From Ignavibacteria bacterium (GTDB taxonomy: Bacteria > Bacteroidota > Ignavibacteria > Tepidaquicellales > Tepidaquicellaceae), in assembly GCA_016704345.1 (NCBI GenBank), contig JADJAH010000038.1, positions 372,001 through 436,000 of the forward strand: a stretch of 64,000 nucleotides of DNA, in the 5' to 3' direction. The notes under the pieces are model-generated. The model saw only the letters and a list, made by a program, of their open reading frames with translations. It was not told the DNA's origin and ran no database searches. Positions 46,078-54,287 of the stretch are shown here, piece by piece (the first letter of the stretch is position 1; every line of letters begins with the position of its first letter). A program made the translations under genes and the position numbers.

Positions 46078-47142
46078 CTAATTATCATCAAGGAGTCTTC
46101 TTGCGATTTCTCCAAAATCATCCTTCTCATCAAATCCATAATCATGGCCGTCGAGAGATCTTCCGAGCGTTTCAAACGACCAAAGTAATGCGCCGCAAAC
46201 ACCCGATTCAAAATGATTTGTCAGTTCGACCTCCACTATCTTTTTTCTAAGGTCCCTGTATTTTTTCTTTATTCCAATCTCTCCTATATACACGGGTTTC
46301 TCCAATGACTTGGCTATCTGCAAATTCAACTTGTTATAGTAACGCCAGACACTTCTTAGCGAGAAAGGGAAATCAAACGTCCTTCCAAAATTTCGAACAA
46401 GTGTTTCGTCAATTACATCCGGCAAAGCGCTTATGATTGTGTCCAGTTTGTTGGTTACAATGGACTTTCTGCTTCTTGACTTCAATCTGAAATACAGATC
46501 CGCTCTTTCAAGCAATGAAGAACTGAAGCTGTAATCATGCATTGAAACTGCATCCAATGTTTTAATTGAGTACAGCCTTTTAAAATTAGAACAACTGAAA
46601 CGAGATAACTCGCTACCGAATCTGTCTCCGATCCCGCCAATAGTGCCGATTGATACTGCGTGCAATGGATCGATCTGCTTTATCTTTTCTGAAACGTTAC
46701 TTGCAAAGTCAAGAATGATTTCAAACTGTGACGTCATTGGTTCATTGATTATTTCCCATAAAAGAATCTCCGGACTTTCAGCCAAGGCGCCGACTAAAGT
46801 CTCATAGTGCTTTGTATAATTTCCTTTATACTTATCCCGAAACCATTCATCATTAACTCTGTAGCCCTGAAGAAATTCATTCATATCTGCGAAGACCGGG
46901 ATCAATCTGATGTTAAGCTCGGAGGCAATTCTGCAAATACTCGAAATGTTATTCAACGGCATTGTAACAAAAGCCCAGAACCTCACGGCATTGAATCCCT
47001 GATCTGCTGCACTCTGAAGCATTTTGTGCATTGTTACTTCATCAACATAAGCGAGCTCATACATATTGACTCCTACAAAACGGAACGGTTTTCCGTCAAG
47101 CATGAATTTGCTGCCAGAAGCTGTTACTATCTTTTTACTCAT
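46078..47142 (-). CDS. Glycoside hydrolase of the GH5/cellulase-like clan
   Basis: A (beta/alpha)8 hydrolase. Opening strand FMLDGKPFRFVGVNMYEL is typical of GH5 mannanase/glucanase-like proteins. Acid/base glutamate in WEIINEP (E134) and nucleophile glutamate in YIGEIG (E288). 354 residues. There is no signal peptide, so it would act in the cytoplasm unless the start is wrong. The substrate cannot be named; it might process an internally made glycan or a disaccharide. Confidence 0.82.
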   Translation of the reverse strand: MSKKIVTASGSKFMLDGKPFRFVGVNMYELAYVDEVTMHKMLQSAADQGFNAVRFWAFVTMPLNNISSICRIASELNIRLIPVFADMNEFLQGYRVNDEWFRDKYKGNYTKHYETLVGALAESPEILLWEIINEPMTSQFEIILDFASNVSEKIKQIDPLHAVSIGTIGGIGDRFGSELSRFSCSNFKRLYSIKTLDAVSMHDYSFSSSLLERADLYFRLKSRSRKSIVTNKLDTIISALPDVIDETLVRNFGRTFDFPFSLRSVWRYYNKLNLQIAKSLEKPVYIGEIGIKKKYRDLRKKIVEVELTNHFESGVCGALLWSFETLGRSLDGHDYGFDEKDDFGEIARRLLDDN

Positions 47143-47275
47143 TGGTTATCAACCTAACTATTGCGGAATACTATTTCAATTTAAGACAGATTCACAATGC
47201 GGATAAAGTACATAGAAAATTGAAGAACTGATCCGGATATTATTGCAAATTCTTGGAAATTAAAATCTGTAACAA

Positions 47276-47827
47276 ATGGAAATAGAAATATTGGTAAAAT
47301 GTGATGCTCAAAAGTTCACTCTGCCGGGCAGTTACGGCTATGAGTCTGAATACATTTATGAAGTAACAAGAACGGAAATGGATAAAGGAATAGAGTTCAA
47401 ATTTATTCTTCAAGAATTGAGCAAGCCATATAAGAAGATTTGGAATGAAGACGAAGCAACCATGAACAGATACAAGCAAATGATAGAAGACGGGATTTCA
47501 ATTTCAGTAAGTACCGGAAACAGAATTGTAGGCGTTCTTATCGCGGAGAAAAGAGATTGGAACAACTCGGCATATATAGAAAAACTGCAAATAGCAGATG
47601 AGTTCAAACGCAACGGCATCGGATCAAAACTGATCAATGAGTTTGCTCATATCACGGCTAAAATAGGATACAGAATAATTCATCTGGAAACACAAAATAC
47701 AAATTACCCGGCGATTCAGTTTTATAAGAAGAATGGCTTCATTATTACAGGGATGGATATGAAGTTGTATGACGGGGAGGAGAATAAAGATGAAGTGGCG
47801 ATATATATGACAAGGGAACTAATTTAG
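47276..47827 (+). CDS. GNAT-family N-acetyltransferase
   Basis: 183-residue acetyltransferase. The acetyl-CoA loop is in LQIADEFKRNGIGSKLINEF (RxxGxG/S type, ~108-127), followed by HLETQNTNYPAIQFYKKNGF (~142-161), the standard motif B. Acceptor substrate unknown. The stop codon (47825-47827) overlaps the first base pair of the 35-bp direct repeat DR-A. Confidence 0.87.
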   Translation: MEIEILVKCDAQKFTLPGSYGYESEYIYEVTRTEMDKGIEFKFILQELSKPYKKIWNEDEATMNRYKQMIEDGISISVSTGNRIVGVLIAEKRDWNNSAYIEKLQIADEFKRNGIGSKLINEFAHITAKIGYRIIHLETQNTNYPAIQFYKKNGFIITGMDMKLYDGEENKDEVAIYMTRELI

Positions 47828-47860
47828 TCGATACTCTTTGACAACTGAATTTAATAATTT
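47826..47860 (+). repeat. 35-bp direct repeat, copy DR-A
   Basis: Begins AGTCGATACTCTTTGACAAC and ends ATAATTT. It is identical to DR-B (53110-53144) in 34 of 35 positions (A instead of T at the 28th) and in the same orientation. The gap 47861-48037 holds no other recognised feature. Confidence 0.93.
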
Positions 47861-48037
47861 ACACTTCTCAAAATCAGGCCGAAAATTTGGAACCGCCAGG
47901 GCTTGCTGAAAATAATGTGACGGAATGAACAAGCAAAAGACTTCAGAACAGTCATGATTAAACTGGAAATTAGCTAAGGCAGGATGTACAGATATAATTT
48001 GTATTTCCATAATTTACAAACCATCGCATAAAGATTC

Positions 48038-48823
48038 TTGAATTCGAATGTATTGATAACTGGAGCAACCGGCGGAATTGGATATGAGTTTGTGAAGCTC
48101 TTCGCCGCTAAGAATTTTCACATTATAGCTGTAGGCAGAAATCAGGAAGAGTTAGATAAATTATATTCGGAGTTTGGGGGCAATATTGACTCTGAGATCG
48201 TATGTATGAAAGCCGATCTTTCAGATAAGATGCAAGTGTATGACTTACTGAATTATATAAAGGGGAGTGGCCGTGAAATAGATGTGTTAGTAAATAATGC
48301 GGCTTCTGCGGTATTCGGTGAATTTATTTGTTCTGATATTGAAGAGGAAATTGCCTCCATTAACACAAATATTTCGGCTTTCACAATAATTACAAAAGCG
48401 ATACTTAAGGATATGGTCAGAAGAGGTTCAGGAAGAGTGTTGAATGTTGCGTCAACAGCTGCATTTAAACCCGGTCCTTTAATGGCAGTATATTATGCTA
48501 CCAAATCGTATATGCTTTCATTTTCTATTGCAGTAGCGAGCGAGATCAAGGATAGCGGCGTAAGCATAACAGTTCTATGCCCCGGACCTACTAAGACAAA
48601 ATTTCTGGAAAAGTCTTCACCTGTTGAATTGGTTAATATTGATTACAGCAAAATGGCAGATCCTGCTGCGGTTGCGCTTGCAGGTTACAGCTCATTAGTC
48701 AAAGGAAAACAATTGGAAATTCCCGGATTAAAAAATAAATTTAATGCAATAGTGGCTAAGCTGATGCCGACAAGTTTACTGACAGATCTTCTCTATAGAA
48801 GAAGGAAGAAGTCTATAAACTGA
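48038..48823 (+). CDS. Short-chain dehydrogenase/reductase
   Basis: Classical SDR oxidoreductase of 261 residues. NAD(P)-binding GATGGIG at 9-15, NNAAS at ~86-90, catalytic Ser139 and Y152-Y-A-T-K156 (YxxxK). The basic residue after the first beta-strand region (VGRNQEEL) suggests NADPH. TTG start at 48038. First gene of the glycan cassette, 6 bases before the next, so a sugar or polyprenol-linked substrate is possible but not shown. Confidence 0.88.
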   Translation: MNSNVLITGATGGIGYEFVKLFAAKNFHIIAVGRNQEELDKLYSEFGGNIDSEIVCMKADLSDKMQVYDLLNYIKGSGREIDVLVNNAASAVFGEFICSDIEEEIASINTNISAFTIITKAILKDMVRRGSGRVLNVASTAAFKPGPLMAVYYATKSYMLSFSIAVASEIKDSGVSITVLCPGPTKTKFLEKSSPVELVNIDYSKMADPAAVALAGYSSLVKGKQLEIPGLKNKFNAIVAKLMPTSLLTDLLYRRRKKSIN

Positions 48824-48829
48824 ATTATA

Positions 48830-49573
48830 TTGATACAGAAGATATTTCTTGACGGATTAGGACTGCACGCTGGTGAGCTCAATGACTTTTCAGATCACAT
48901 TTCAAATTATCATAATAACTCACAAGAATTATTGATCATTGTGCATATCAACTTGAGAAATTACTATTTCATGCACAAAGACACGGAATTAATGAAGAAT
49001 ATTAAAGAGTACAGTTTGCCTGTACTTGATGGCATAGGAATGAAGTTTGCAGTTTTGTTAAAGAAAAAAATTGTAGTAAATGATTTGAATGGAACAGATC
49101 TGTTCCCTTTGGTAATGGATTCATTTGATAAGGCAGGAAAAAGAATTTTCATTATTGGAGGAACTCAGAATGTAGTCAGGAAAACTGTTGAGAGTATCAG
49201 GAAAAATTACAGAAGGATCATTATCAGCGGTTATAACAATGGTTTCCTTAGAGAGGATGAGGAAGAAAGTATTGTAGACAGAATTAATCAAGCCGGGGCA
49301 GAAGTTTTGCTGTTAAGTATGAGTTTTCCGCTTGAGGAGCAATTTGCATTCAGGAACAGGGAGAAGCTGAAAGTCAAAATGATTTGGAATCTTGGAGGAT
49401 TGTTCGATATTCTGTCCGGTGAGAAGAAAAGAGCGCCATTGTCATTGAGGAAGATCAGGCTTGAGTGGTTATACAGATTTCTGAAAGAACCGGGAAGAAT
49501 GATTCACAGAAACACTGTGGCTGCATTTTGGTCTATATCTCATATTTTGTTTAATGATGATAAGCAGAGATGA
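48830..49573 (+). CDS. WecG/TagA/CpsF-family glycosyltransferase (GT26), divergent
   Basis: 247 residues with the GT26 layout: LPVLDGIGMKFA (D67 would be the catalytic Asp of TagA), NGTDLFPLVMDSF, RIFIIGGTQNVV, and the C-terminal APLSLRKIRLEWLYRFLKEPGR. GT26 enzymes add ManNAc(A) or a similar sugar to an undecaprenyl-linked acceptor. Divergence: the usual VxTxN stretch reads VHINLRN, so the threonine thought to help catalysis in TagA appears to be replaced (inference from alignment by eye). TTG start at 48830. Confidence 0.82.
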   Translation: MIQKIFLDGLGLHAGELNDFSDHISNYHNNSQELLIIVHINLRNYYFMHKDTELMKNIKEYSLPVLDGIGMKFAVLLKKKIVVNDLNGTDLFPLVMDSFDKAGKRIFIIGGTQNVVRKTVESIRKNYRRIIISGYNNGFLREDEEESIVDRINQAGAEVLLLSMSFPLEEQFAFRNREKLKVKMIWNLGGLFDILSGEKKRAPLSLRKIRLEWLYRFLKEPGRMIHRNTVAAFWSISHILFNDDKQR

Positions 49574-50439
49574 TTCCGGTACTGATAACAATAGATCTTG
49601 AGACTGCTATGGATCACGTGTTAAGCGAGCAGAGTGAGATAGTCGTTAGAGTGTTCAATGATTTCAGTGAATTGGGAATTGTAACAACTTCCTTTGTAAC
49701 ATCAGAATTTGCCGAACGATTTTCTGTTCAAATACAGAACACTATTTGTTCTACGAATGAGTATGGGCTGCACGGAAGAGATCATAGTGTCAGGGAAAAT
49801 TATTGTCGCATGACGAGAGAAGAAATAGAATCAAACATTCATGCTTCCAATGAGATTGTATCAGAAATTACACAATCCGAAATTTGCTGTTTCAGGGGAC
49901 CATTTATGTCTACATCTTCAATAACTCAGCAGGTCTTGATCGATAAAAATATCAGAGCGGATTATTCCGTTTGCTCACAAAGATTTGACTTCATTAACTC
50001 CCGTGGCGGAAATTTGTCTTGGCTGATTTCACCAAGAACAGTTTATCATCCTTCTATTGAGAATCCTTACAGAAGAGGTGAACTTCCGCTCTGGGTAATA
50101 CCTTTGAGCTGCATCGGCATTCCATTCATCTCCGGAATTATGTATATTTTTGGATTGAGTTTTATGAAGTATTTCTTCAGACTTCTGTTGGCAGAATCTT
50201 TGAAAAACGGGAAACCAATAGTGTACTTGTTTCATACTTATGAATTTTCAGAGCCGGTCAATCAGGCAAATCAAGTCCCGGCTGATTCAAGGAAATCACT
50301 CATTCACAGCTTATATATTAGAGACAGAAAAAAGCGCTATGAAATGAATCTGGATTTGATAAAATACATGATGTCATTTGATGAAGTTCAACTTTTCAAA
50401 AATTCAGATTACTTAAAGCATATTGAACTGATAATGTAA
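49570..50439 (+). CDS. Polysaccharide deacetylase-like protein (NodB/CE4 fold)
   Basis: 289 residues. CE4-like motifs: TIDLE with Asp9, GLHGRDHS with His68 and His72 (the metal pair in the HxxxH arrangement), and FRGPFM with Arg109. This is the minimal metal-binding triad of NodB-type deacetylases. A hydrophobic stretch at ~188-210 may be membrane-associated. Overlaps its neighbours by 4 bases and 1 base, so it is translationally coupled in the cassette. Likely removes an N-acetyl group from a glycan intermediate (inference). Confidence 0.82.
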   Translation: MIPVLITIDLETAMDHVLSEQSEIVVRVFNDFSELGIVTTSFVTSEFAERFSVQIQNTICSTNEYGLHGRDHSVRENYCRMTREEIESNIHASNEIVSEITQSEICCFRGPFMSTSSITQQVLIDKNIRADYSVCSQRFDFINSRGGNLSWLISPRTVYHPSIENPYRRGELPLWVIPLSCIGIPFISGIMYIFGLSFMKYFFRLLLAESLKNGKPIVYLFHTYEFSEPVNQANQVPADSRKSLIHSLYIRDRKKRYEMNLDLIKYMMSFDEVQLFKNSDYLKHIELIM

Positions 50440-51533
50440 TGAAGGATAGTGCATACAAAATACTGGCAGAATCGATATCAAAATTCTTCAAGACTCCGCA
50501 GTATCTAATTCTATTTGTTAGTGATAAGTGTTGGATGAAGTGCAAACATTGCTGGTTCAATGAAGAGTGGAAATGCGAAAATTCTCAGGGCAAGACATTA
50601 ACGTTTGATGAATTGAAGAACTTGTCAGAGTCAGTTAAGAGGATCATGTTTCTCAGCATTACCGGTGGTGAAGCATTTGGCAGGGATGACATAGTTGAAA
50701 TAGTAAATTTGTTCACCTCTAATGGGAAAACCAAGAGATTTCAGATCCCTACTTCCGGTTTCCTTACCTCACAGATTCTCGCTAAGACTGAGCGGATATT
50801 GATTTCCAATCCTGGAATTCCGTTTCGTGTTGACATATCACTTGATGGTAATGAAGAAGTACATGACAATGTGAGGTCTTGCAAAGGGAGTTTTAAGAAT
50901 GCAACCAATACAATAAGAGAGCTTGATAAGCTTAAGAAAAAATTTGACTGGTTCGATGTCGGAGTAATAACAACGATTTCAAATTTTAATCAGAATATTG
51001 TTGAAGAAATGTCTGCAATAGTGGAAGAAATACATCCGGATGGGGAATGGATGGTAAATATTGTCAGAGGCAGAGCAAGGGATGCAAGAGCAGGTGATGT
51101 GGAGATCACAAATTATGATAAAGCCCAGGAGCTTATCAGAATGAAGAGAGAGAAGAATGCTGCCGGTAACCATAGCGGTCATTTCACAGCAAAATGGTTA
51201 AGCGCCAAGAATGTAGTTAGAAGAAAAGTGATAAGTGATATTTTGCAGAACAAAAAAGAGGGTGGCGCTTGTACTGCCGGTTCTTTCGGTGGAGTCATTT
51301 TTGCTGACGGCTCTGTCTATCCTTGCGAAATGCTGGATAAGACATATGGAAATTTGAGAGATTACAATTTTGACCTTACTAAAATGTGGAATTCTTCCAA
51401 AGGCACCGAGATACGCAAATGGATTCAGGACAACAAGTGTATTTGTACTCAGGAGTGTTTTCTTTCCACAAACATATTGATTCAACCTCAACTTTGGCCA
51501 AGCTTGATCTATGAAAGAATTAAACTCAAATAG
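50439..51533 (+). CDS. Radical SAM/SPASM-domain protein
   Basis: 364 residues. Radical SAM cluster C31-x3-C35-x2-C38 (DKCWMKCKHCW), GGE-type strand SITGGEAFGRDD, and a C-terminal SPASM-like cysteine set after ~residue 278 (CTAGSFGGVIFADGSVYPCEM, then CICTQEC). SPASM enzymes usually carry extra [4Fe-4S] clusters and modify peptides, alcohols or sugars. It sits between a deacetylase and a phosphoglycosyl transferase with 1- and 2-base junctions. No precursor peptide gene is seen nearby, so a sugar or lipid-linked glycan substrate is the simpler guess. Confidence 0.88.
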   Translation: MKDSAYKILAESISKFFKTPQYLILFVSDKCWMKCKHCWFNEEWKCENSQGKTLTFDELKNLSESVKRIMFLSITGGEAFGRDDIVEIVNLFTSNGKTKRFQIPTSGFLTSQILAKTERILISNPGIPFRVDISLDGNEEVHDNVRSCKGSFKNATNTIRELDKLKKKFDWFDVGVITTISNFNQNIVEEMSAIVEEIHPDGEWMVNIVRGRARDARAGDVEITNYDKAQELIRMKREKNAAGNHSGHFTAKWLSAKNVVRRKVISDILQNKKEGGACTAGSFGGVIFADGSVYPCEMLDKTYGNLRDYNFDLTKMWNSSKGTEIRKWIQDNKCICTQECFLSTNILIQPQLWPSLIYERIKLK

Positions 51534-51535
51534 AA

Positions 51536-52117
51536 GTGTCCGGCATGTATGATTACTTGAAACGAATATTTGATCTTACTGTGTCAGTGTTTGGGTTGGT
51601 CACACTTCTGATTCCATTTGTGATAATCAGCGCATTCATAAAAATGTCTTCTAATGGAACTGTGTTTCACAGATCTCAAAGAGTGGGGAAATCAGGAAGG
51701 AAGTTTGAAATGATCAAGTTCCGAACAATGCATGAGGAAACTCCGGTAAGACCATTTGAATCATTTCGGCTGCCTGAAAAATATTATGAAAATTTCGGAA
51801 AGTTTCTCAGGACAACAGCTATTGACGAACTTCCTCAATTGATTAATGTTCTTAAAGGAGAGATGAGTCTTGTTGGACCAAGACCCTCATTGGATAACCA
51901 CTTTGATCTGATAGCGCTTAGAAATCGACACGGCATTTACGAAATCAGACCGGGACTAACAGGGTATGCTCAGATAAACGGTAGGGGTCGATTGTCTTCA
52001 GAAGAAAAAACAGAACTTGACAGATATTATTTGGAAAATATGTCTCTTAGATTTGATCTAACTATCTTACTGAAAACGATTCCTTTTTTGATAGAAGACA
52101 TGATGGGATCGGAATAG
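51536..52117 (+). CDS. Monotopic phosphoglycosyl transferase (bacterial sugar transferase)
   Basis: 193 residues of the PglC/WbaP catalytic type, which transfers a phospho-sugar to undecaprenyl phosphate and starts glycan assembly. One N-terminal re-entrant hydrophobic helix (~10-33), KFRTMHEE, TAIDELPQLINVLKGEMSLVGPRPS (DE pair and PRP) and RPGLTGYAQINGRG are all present. GTG at 51536 or ATG at 51545 are possible starts. The gap 52118-52161 contains a small AAGCA-TAC-TGCTT hairpin without a T tract. Confidence 0.93.
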   Translation: MSGMYDYLKRIFDLTVSVFGLVTLLIPFVIISAFIKMSSNGTVFHRSQRVGKSGRKFEMIKFRTMHEETPVRPFESFRLPEKYYENFGKFLRTTAIDELPQLINVLKGEMSLVGPRPSLDNHFDLIALRNRHGIYEIRPGLTGYAQINGRGRLSSEEKTELDRYYLENMSLRFDLTILLKTIPFLIEDMMGSE

Positions 52118-52161
52118 TGTTTGTTCATAAGCATACTGCTTAATAAGTACGTTCAGGAGAT

Positions 52162-52995
52162 TCAAAAATAATTTCTTTTTATATATCGAAGATAGAACTG
52201 GAATCTGTCTTTTATTATTCCCGGCACAAATGAATATAAATATTGCAATATGTGAAGTGCTGTTCCTAATCGATAATGCGGATAATCATTCTTGAATTTT
52301 TTTATGATGCGAATCTCACAAAGCGCAACCTCGTCCTGATTCTTCAGGGATAAATTTTGAGCGCCCTGCAAATATTCAGTGAAGTACTCTTTGAAGTTGT
52401 ACATCTTGCCTAATTTGCCTAACCTCAGAAAGAATTCCCAATCTTCTGCAACTTCATATGGAGCATAGCCACCTAATTTGATTGCCGAGTCTCTACGGAA
52501 AACAACTGTAGTGTGCTCAAACGGACATGCAAGCAATGCATTGTTTCTGATATCCTGGTCTGTTTCTCTTTTATAAAATCGGTAGAGCTCAGTATTGTTT
52601 GAGTCCACCATAATTACACCACCTCCTACCAGAACATAATCGCTGTGAGATTCAAGGAAATCCACCTGCACTAATAGCTTGTCAGGAAAGCACCACTTGT
52701 CATCATCATCCAATCTTGCAATATATTTGCCGGTTGAATTGTTAATTCCATAGTTCAAATATTGTGAAATTCCTGGAATGTTAGAATTTGGTATACGGGA
52801 GTATTTGATTCGGCAGTCTGAAGCCGAATATTCATTCATGAGCCGGTCAGTTTCGTCATTAGAGCTATTGTCAATTACATTCAATTCCCAATCAGTGAAG
52901 GTTTGCGCAAGTACGCTATCAATTGCTTTAGGGAGAAGTTTCACCCTGTTCTTTGTAGGAAGAATTATACTAACAAGAGGTGTGGTTCTGTTCAA
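52162..52995 (-). CDS. Family 2 glycosyltransferase
   Basis: GT-A glycosyltransferase of 277 residues. VSIILPTKNRVKLLPKAIDSVL at the N-terminus, VIDNSSNDET, DDDDKW (metal-binding DxD region, ~97-102) and EDWEFFLRLG (acceptor/base region). Convergent with the phosphoglycosyl transferase, so it is a separate transcription unit but part of the same cassette between DR-A and DR-B. Sugar donor unknown. Confidence 0.9.
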   Translation of the reverse strand: MNRTTPLVSIILPTKNRVKLLPKAIDSVLAQTFTDWELNVIDNSSNDETDRLMNEYSASDCRIKYSRIPNSNIPGISQYLNYGINNSTGKYIARLDDDDKWCFPDKLLVQVDFLESHSDYVLVGGGVIMVDSNNTELYRFYKRETDQDIRNNALLACPFEHTTVVFRRDSAIKLGGYAPYEVAEDWEFFLRLGKLGKMYNFKEYFTEYLQGAQNLSLKNQDEVALCEIRIIKKFKNDYPHYRLGTALHILQYLYSFVPGIIKDRFQFYLRYIKRNYF

Positions 52996-53109
52996 GAGTA
53001 CGATGACATTTTATTACAGTTAACATATTCCTGTTAAATGTTTTTTGCAAGTTAATGTAAGAGTATCTGTCAGTGTCGTCTGTACTGCAATTGACTAAAG
53101 TTATCAATA

Positions 53110-53144
53110 AGTCGATACTCTTTGACAACTGAATTTTATAATTT
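53110..53144 (+). repeat. 35-bp direct repeat, copy DR-B
   Basis: Second copy of the DR-A sequence, 5,284 bases downstream, ending 28 bases before the P-type ATPase start. TTTGACA and TATAAT-like strings occur in it but only 9 bases apart, so it is not a normal promoter. Confidence 0.93.
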
Positions 53145-53172
53145 CAGCAAATCTGAATCAAATTAATCTTAG

Positions 53173-54225
53173 TTGGACCCAAAAGGACTCACAGCGGAAG
53201 AAGTAAAGGATCGCATAAGGAATGGTCAGCAGAATAAGCTTTCCAAGCCGAAGACAAAAACGACCGGTGAGATCATAATTGAAAATCTGTTCTCTGTTTT
53301 CAACCTCGTTATTCTTGCAATCATTGTCTTTCTGCTTTACTTCTACCTTACGACTCACGATGATCGTTTGTGGCTGGATAGTATTGGTGTAATGCTTATT
53401 GCCGTCATCAACACACTGCTGGCAATTATTCAGGAGCTTAAAGCTAAAAGAGCTCTTGATAAGGTAAACCTGCTTTTGAAAAGAAAAGTGAAAGTTGTAA
53501 GGGACGGAATTGAAAATGAAATAGAGCCGTATGAGATTGTAAAGGACGATATTTTGAAATTGGGGAGAGGAGATCAGGTTGTTGTTGACGGAATAGTGGA
53601 ATTTACAAACCATCTGGAAATTGATGAGTCGCTGCTTACAGGAGAATCAAATCCGATTTTAAAAATGACAGGGCAGACAGTTCTGTCCGGAAGCTTCTGC
53701 CTCTCTGGAAGCGGTTACTATAAAGCAGACAAGATTGGCAAGGAGAGTTATGCGTCTCAGGTTACTTTGCAAGCAAAGAAATATAAGTTTGATCTCTCAC
53801 CTCTTCAGAAGAAAATAAACTTCATTGTAAAAGCCCTCTTTGGCGTAGCGCTGTTACTTGTTGTGCTGGCAATTATTCTTAACGATGACGGATTTAATAA
53901 TGACTTCGTCAGGAAGATATCAACTATTGTAATGTCGCTTGTGCCTCAGGGACTTGTATTGATGTCAACAGTTACTTTTGCCGTAGGTGTTTACAGGATC
54001 AGCAAACTGGGAGCCATTGTTCAACGGCTCAATGCAATCGAATCATTCTCAAATGTTCAAGTGGTCTGTATGGATAAGACCGGCACTCTTACGCAAAACA
54101 AACTTACTCTCAAAAGCATAATCCCGATAGGCCCCGATACGGAAGAAGACGCGAAGAATCTTGCAGGTACTTATGCCCAACTTACAAGTGACAAAACGCT
54201 ACCGTCGTTGCTATCAGCGAGTTAA
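53173..54225 (+). CDS. Cation-transporting P-type ATPase (CtpE-like), N-terminal part
   Basis: First part of a P-type ATPase: N-terminal segment GLTAEEVKDRIRNGQQNKL, helices M1-M2, actuator domain with DESLLTGESNPI (TGES), helices M3-M4 with VPQGLVLMS (PQGL replacing the usual PEGL) and the phosphorylation site D301-K-T-G-T-L-T. Resembles the CtpE-like group, for which Ca2+ transport has been proposed. The frame ends at 54225 in junk (TLPSLLSAS) because one A is missing from AAAA at 54193-54196; restoring it gives DKNATVVAISELKPIEGYK and continues into the next part. TTG start. Confidence 0.9.
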   Translation: MDPKGLTAEEVKDRIRNGQQNKLSKPKTKTTGEIIIENLFSVFNLVILAIIVFLLYFYLTTHDDRLWLDSIGVMLIAVINTLLAIIQELKAKRALDKVNLLLKRKVKVVRDGIENEIEPYEIVKDDILKLGRGDQVVVDGIVEFTNHLEIDESLLTGESNPILKMTGQTVLSGSFCLSGSGYYKADKIGKESYASQVTLQAKKYKFDLSPLQKKINFIVKALFGVALLLVVLAIILNDDGFNNDFVRKISTIVMSLVPQGLVLMSTVTFAVGVYRISKLGAIVQRLNAIESFSNVQVVCMDKTGTLTQNKLTLKSIIPIGPDTEEDAKNLAGTYAQLTSDKTLPSLLSAS

Positions 54226-54287
54226 AGCCCATTGAAGGATATAAACTTACCGATGAATTTCCATTCAGCTCGGAGAGAAAACTAAGC

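Noticed and set aside
53110..53144. TTGACA and TATAAT-like strings in DR-B as a promoter
   Set aside because: They are only 9 bases apart and the strain appears to use TTG-N19-TAnnTTTG promoters.
47826..53144. Phage or integrative element
   Set aside because: Direct repeats flank the cassette, but no integrase, excisionase, transposase or tRNA gene is present.
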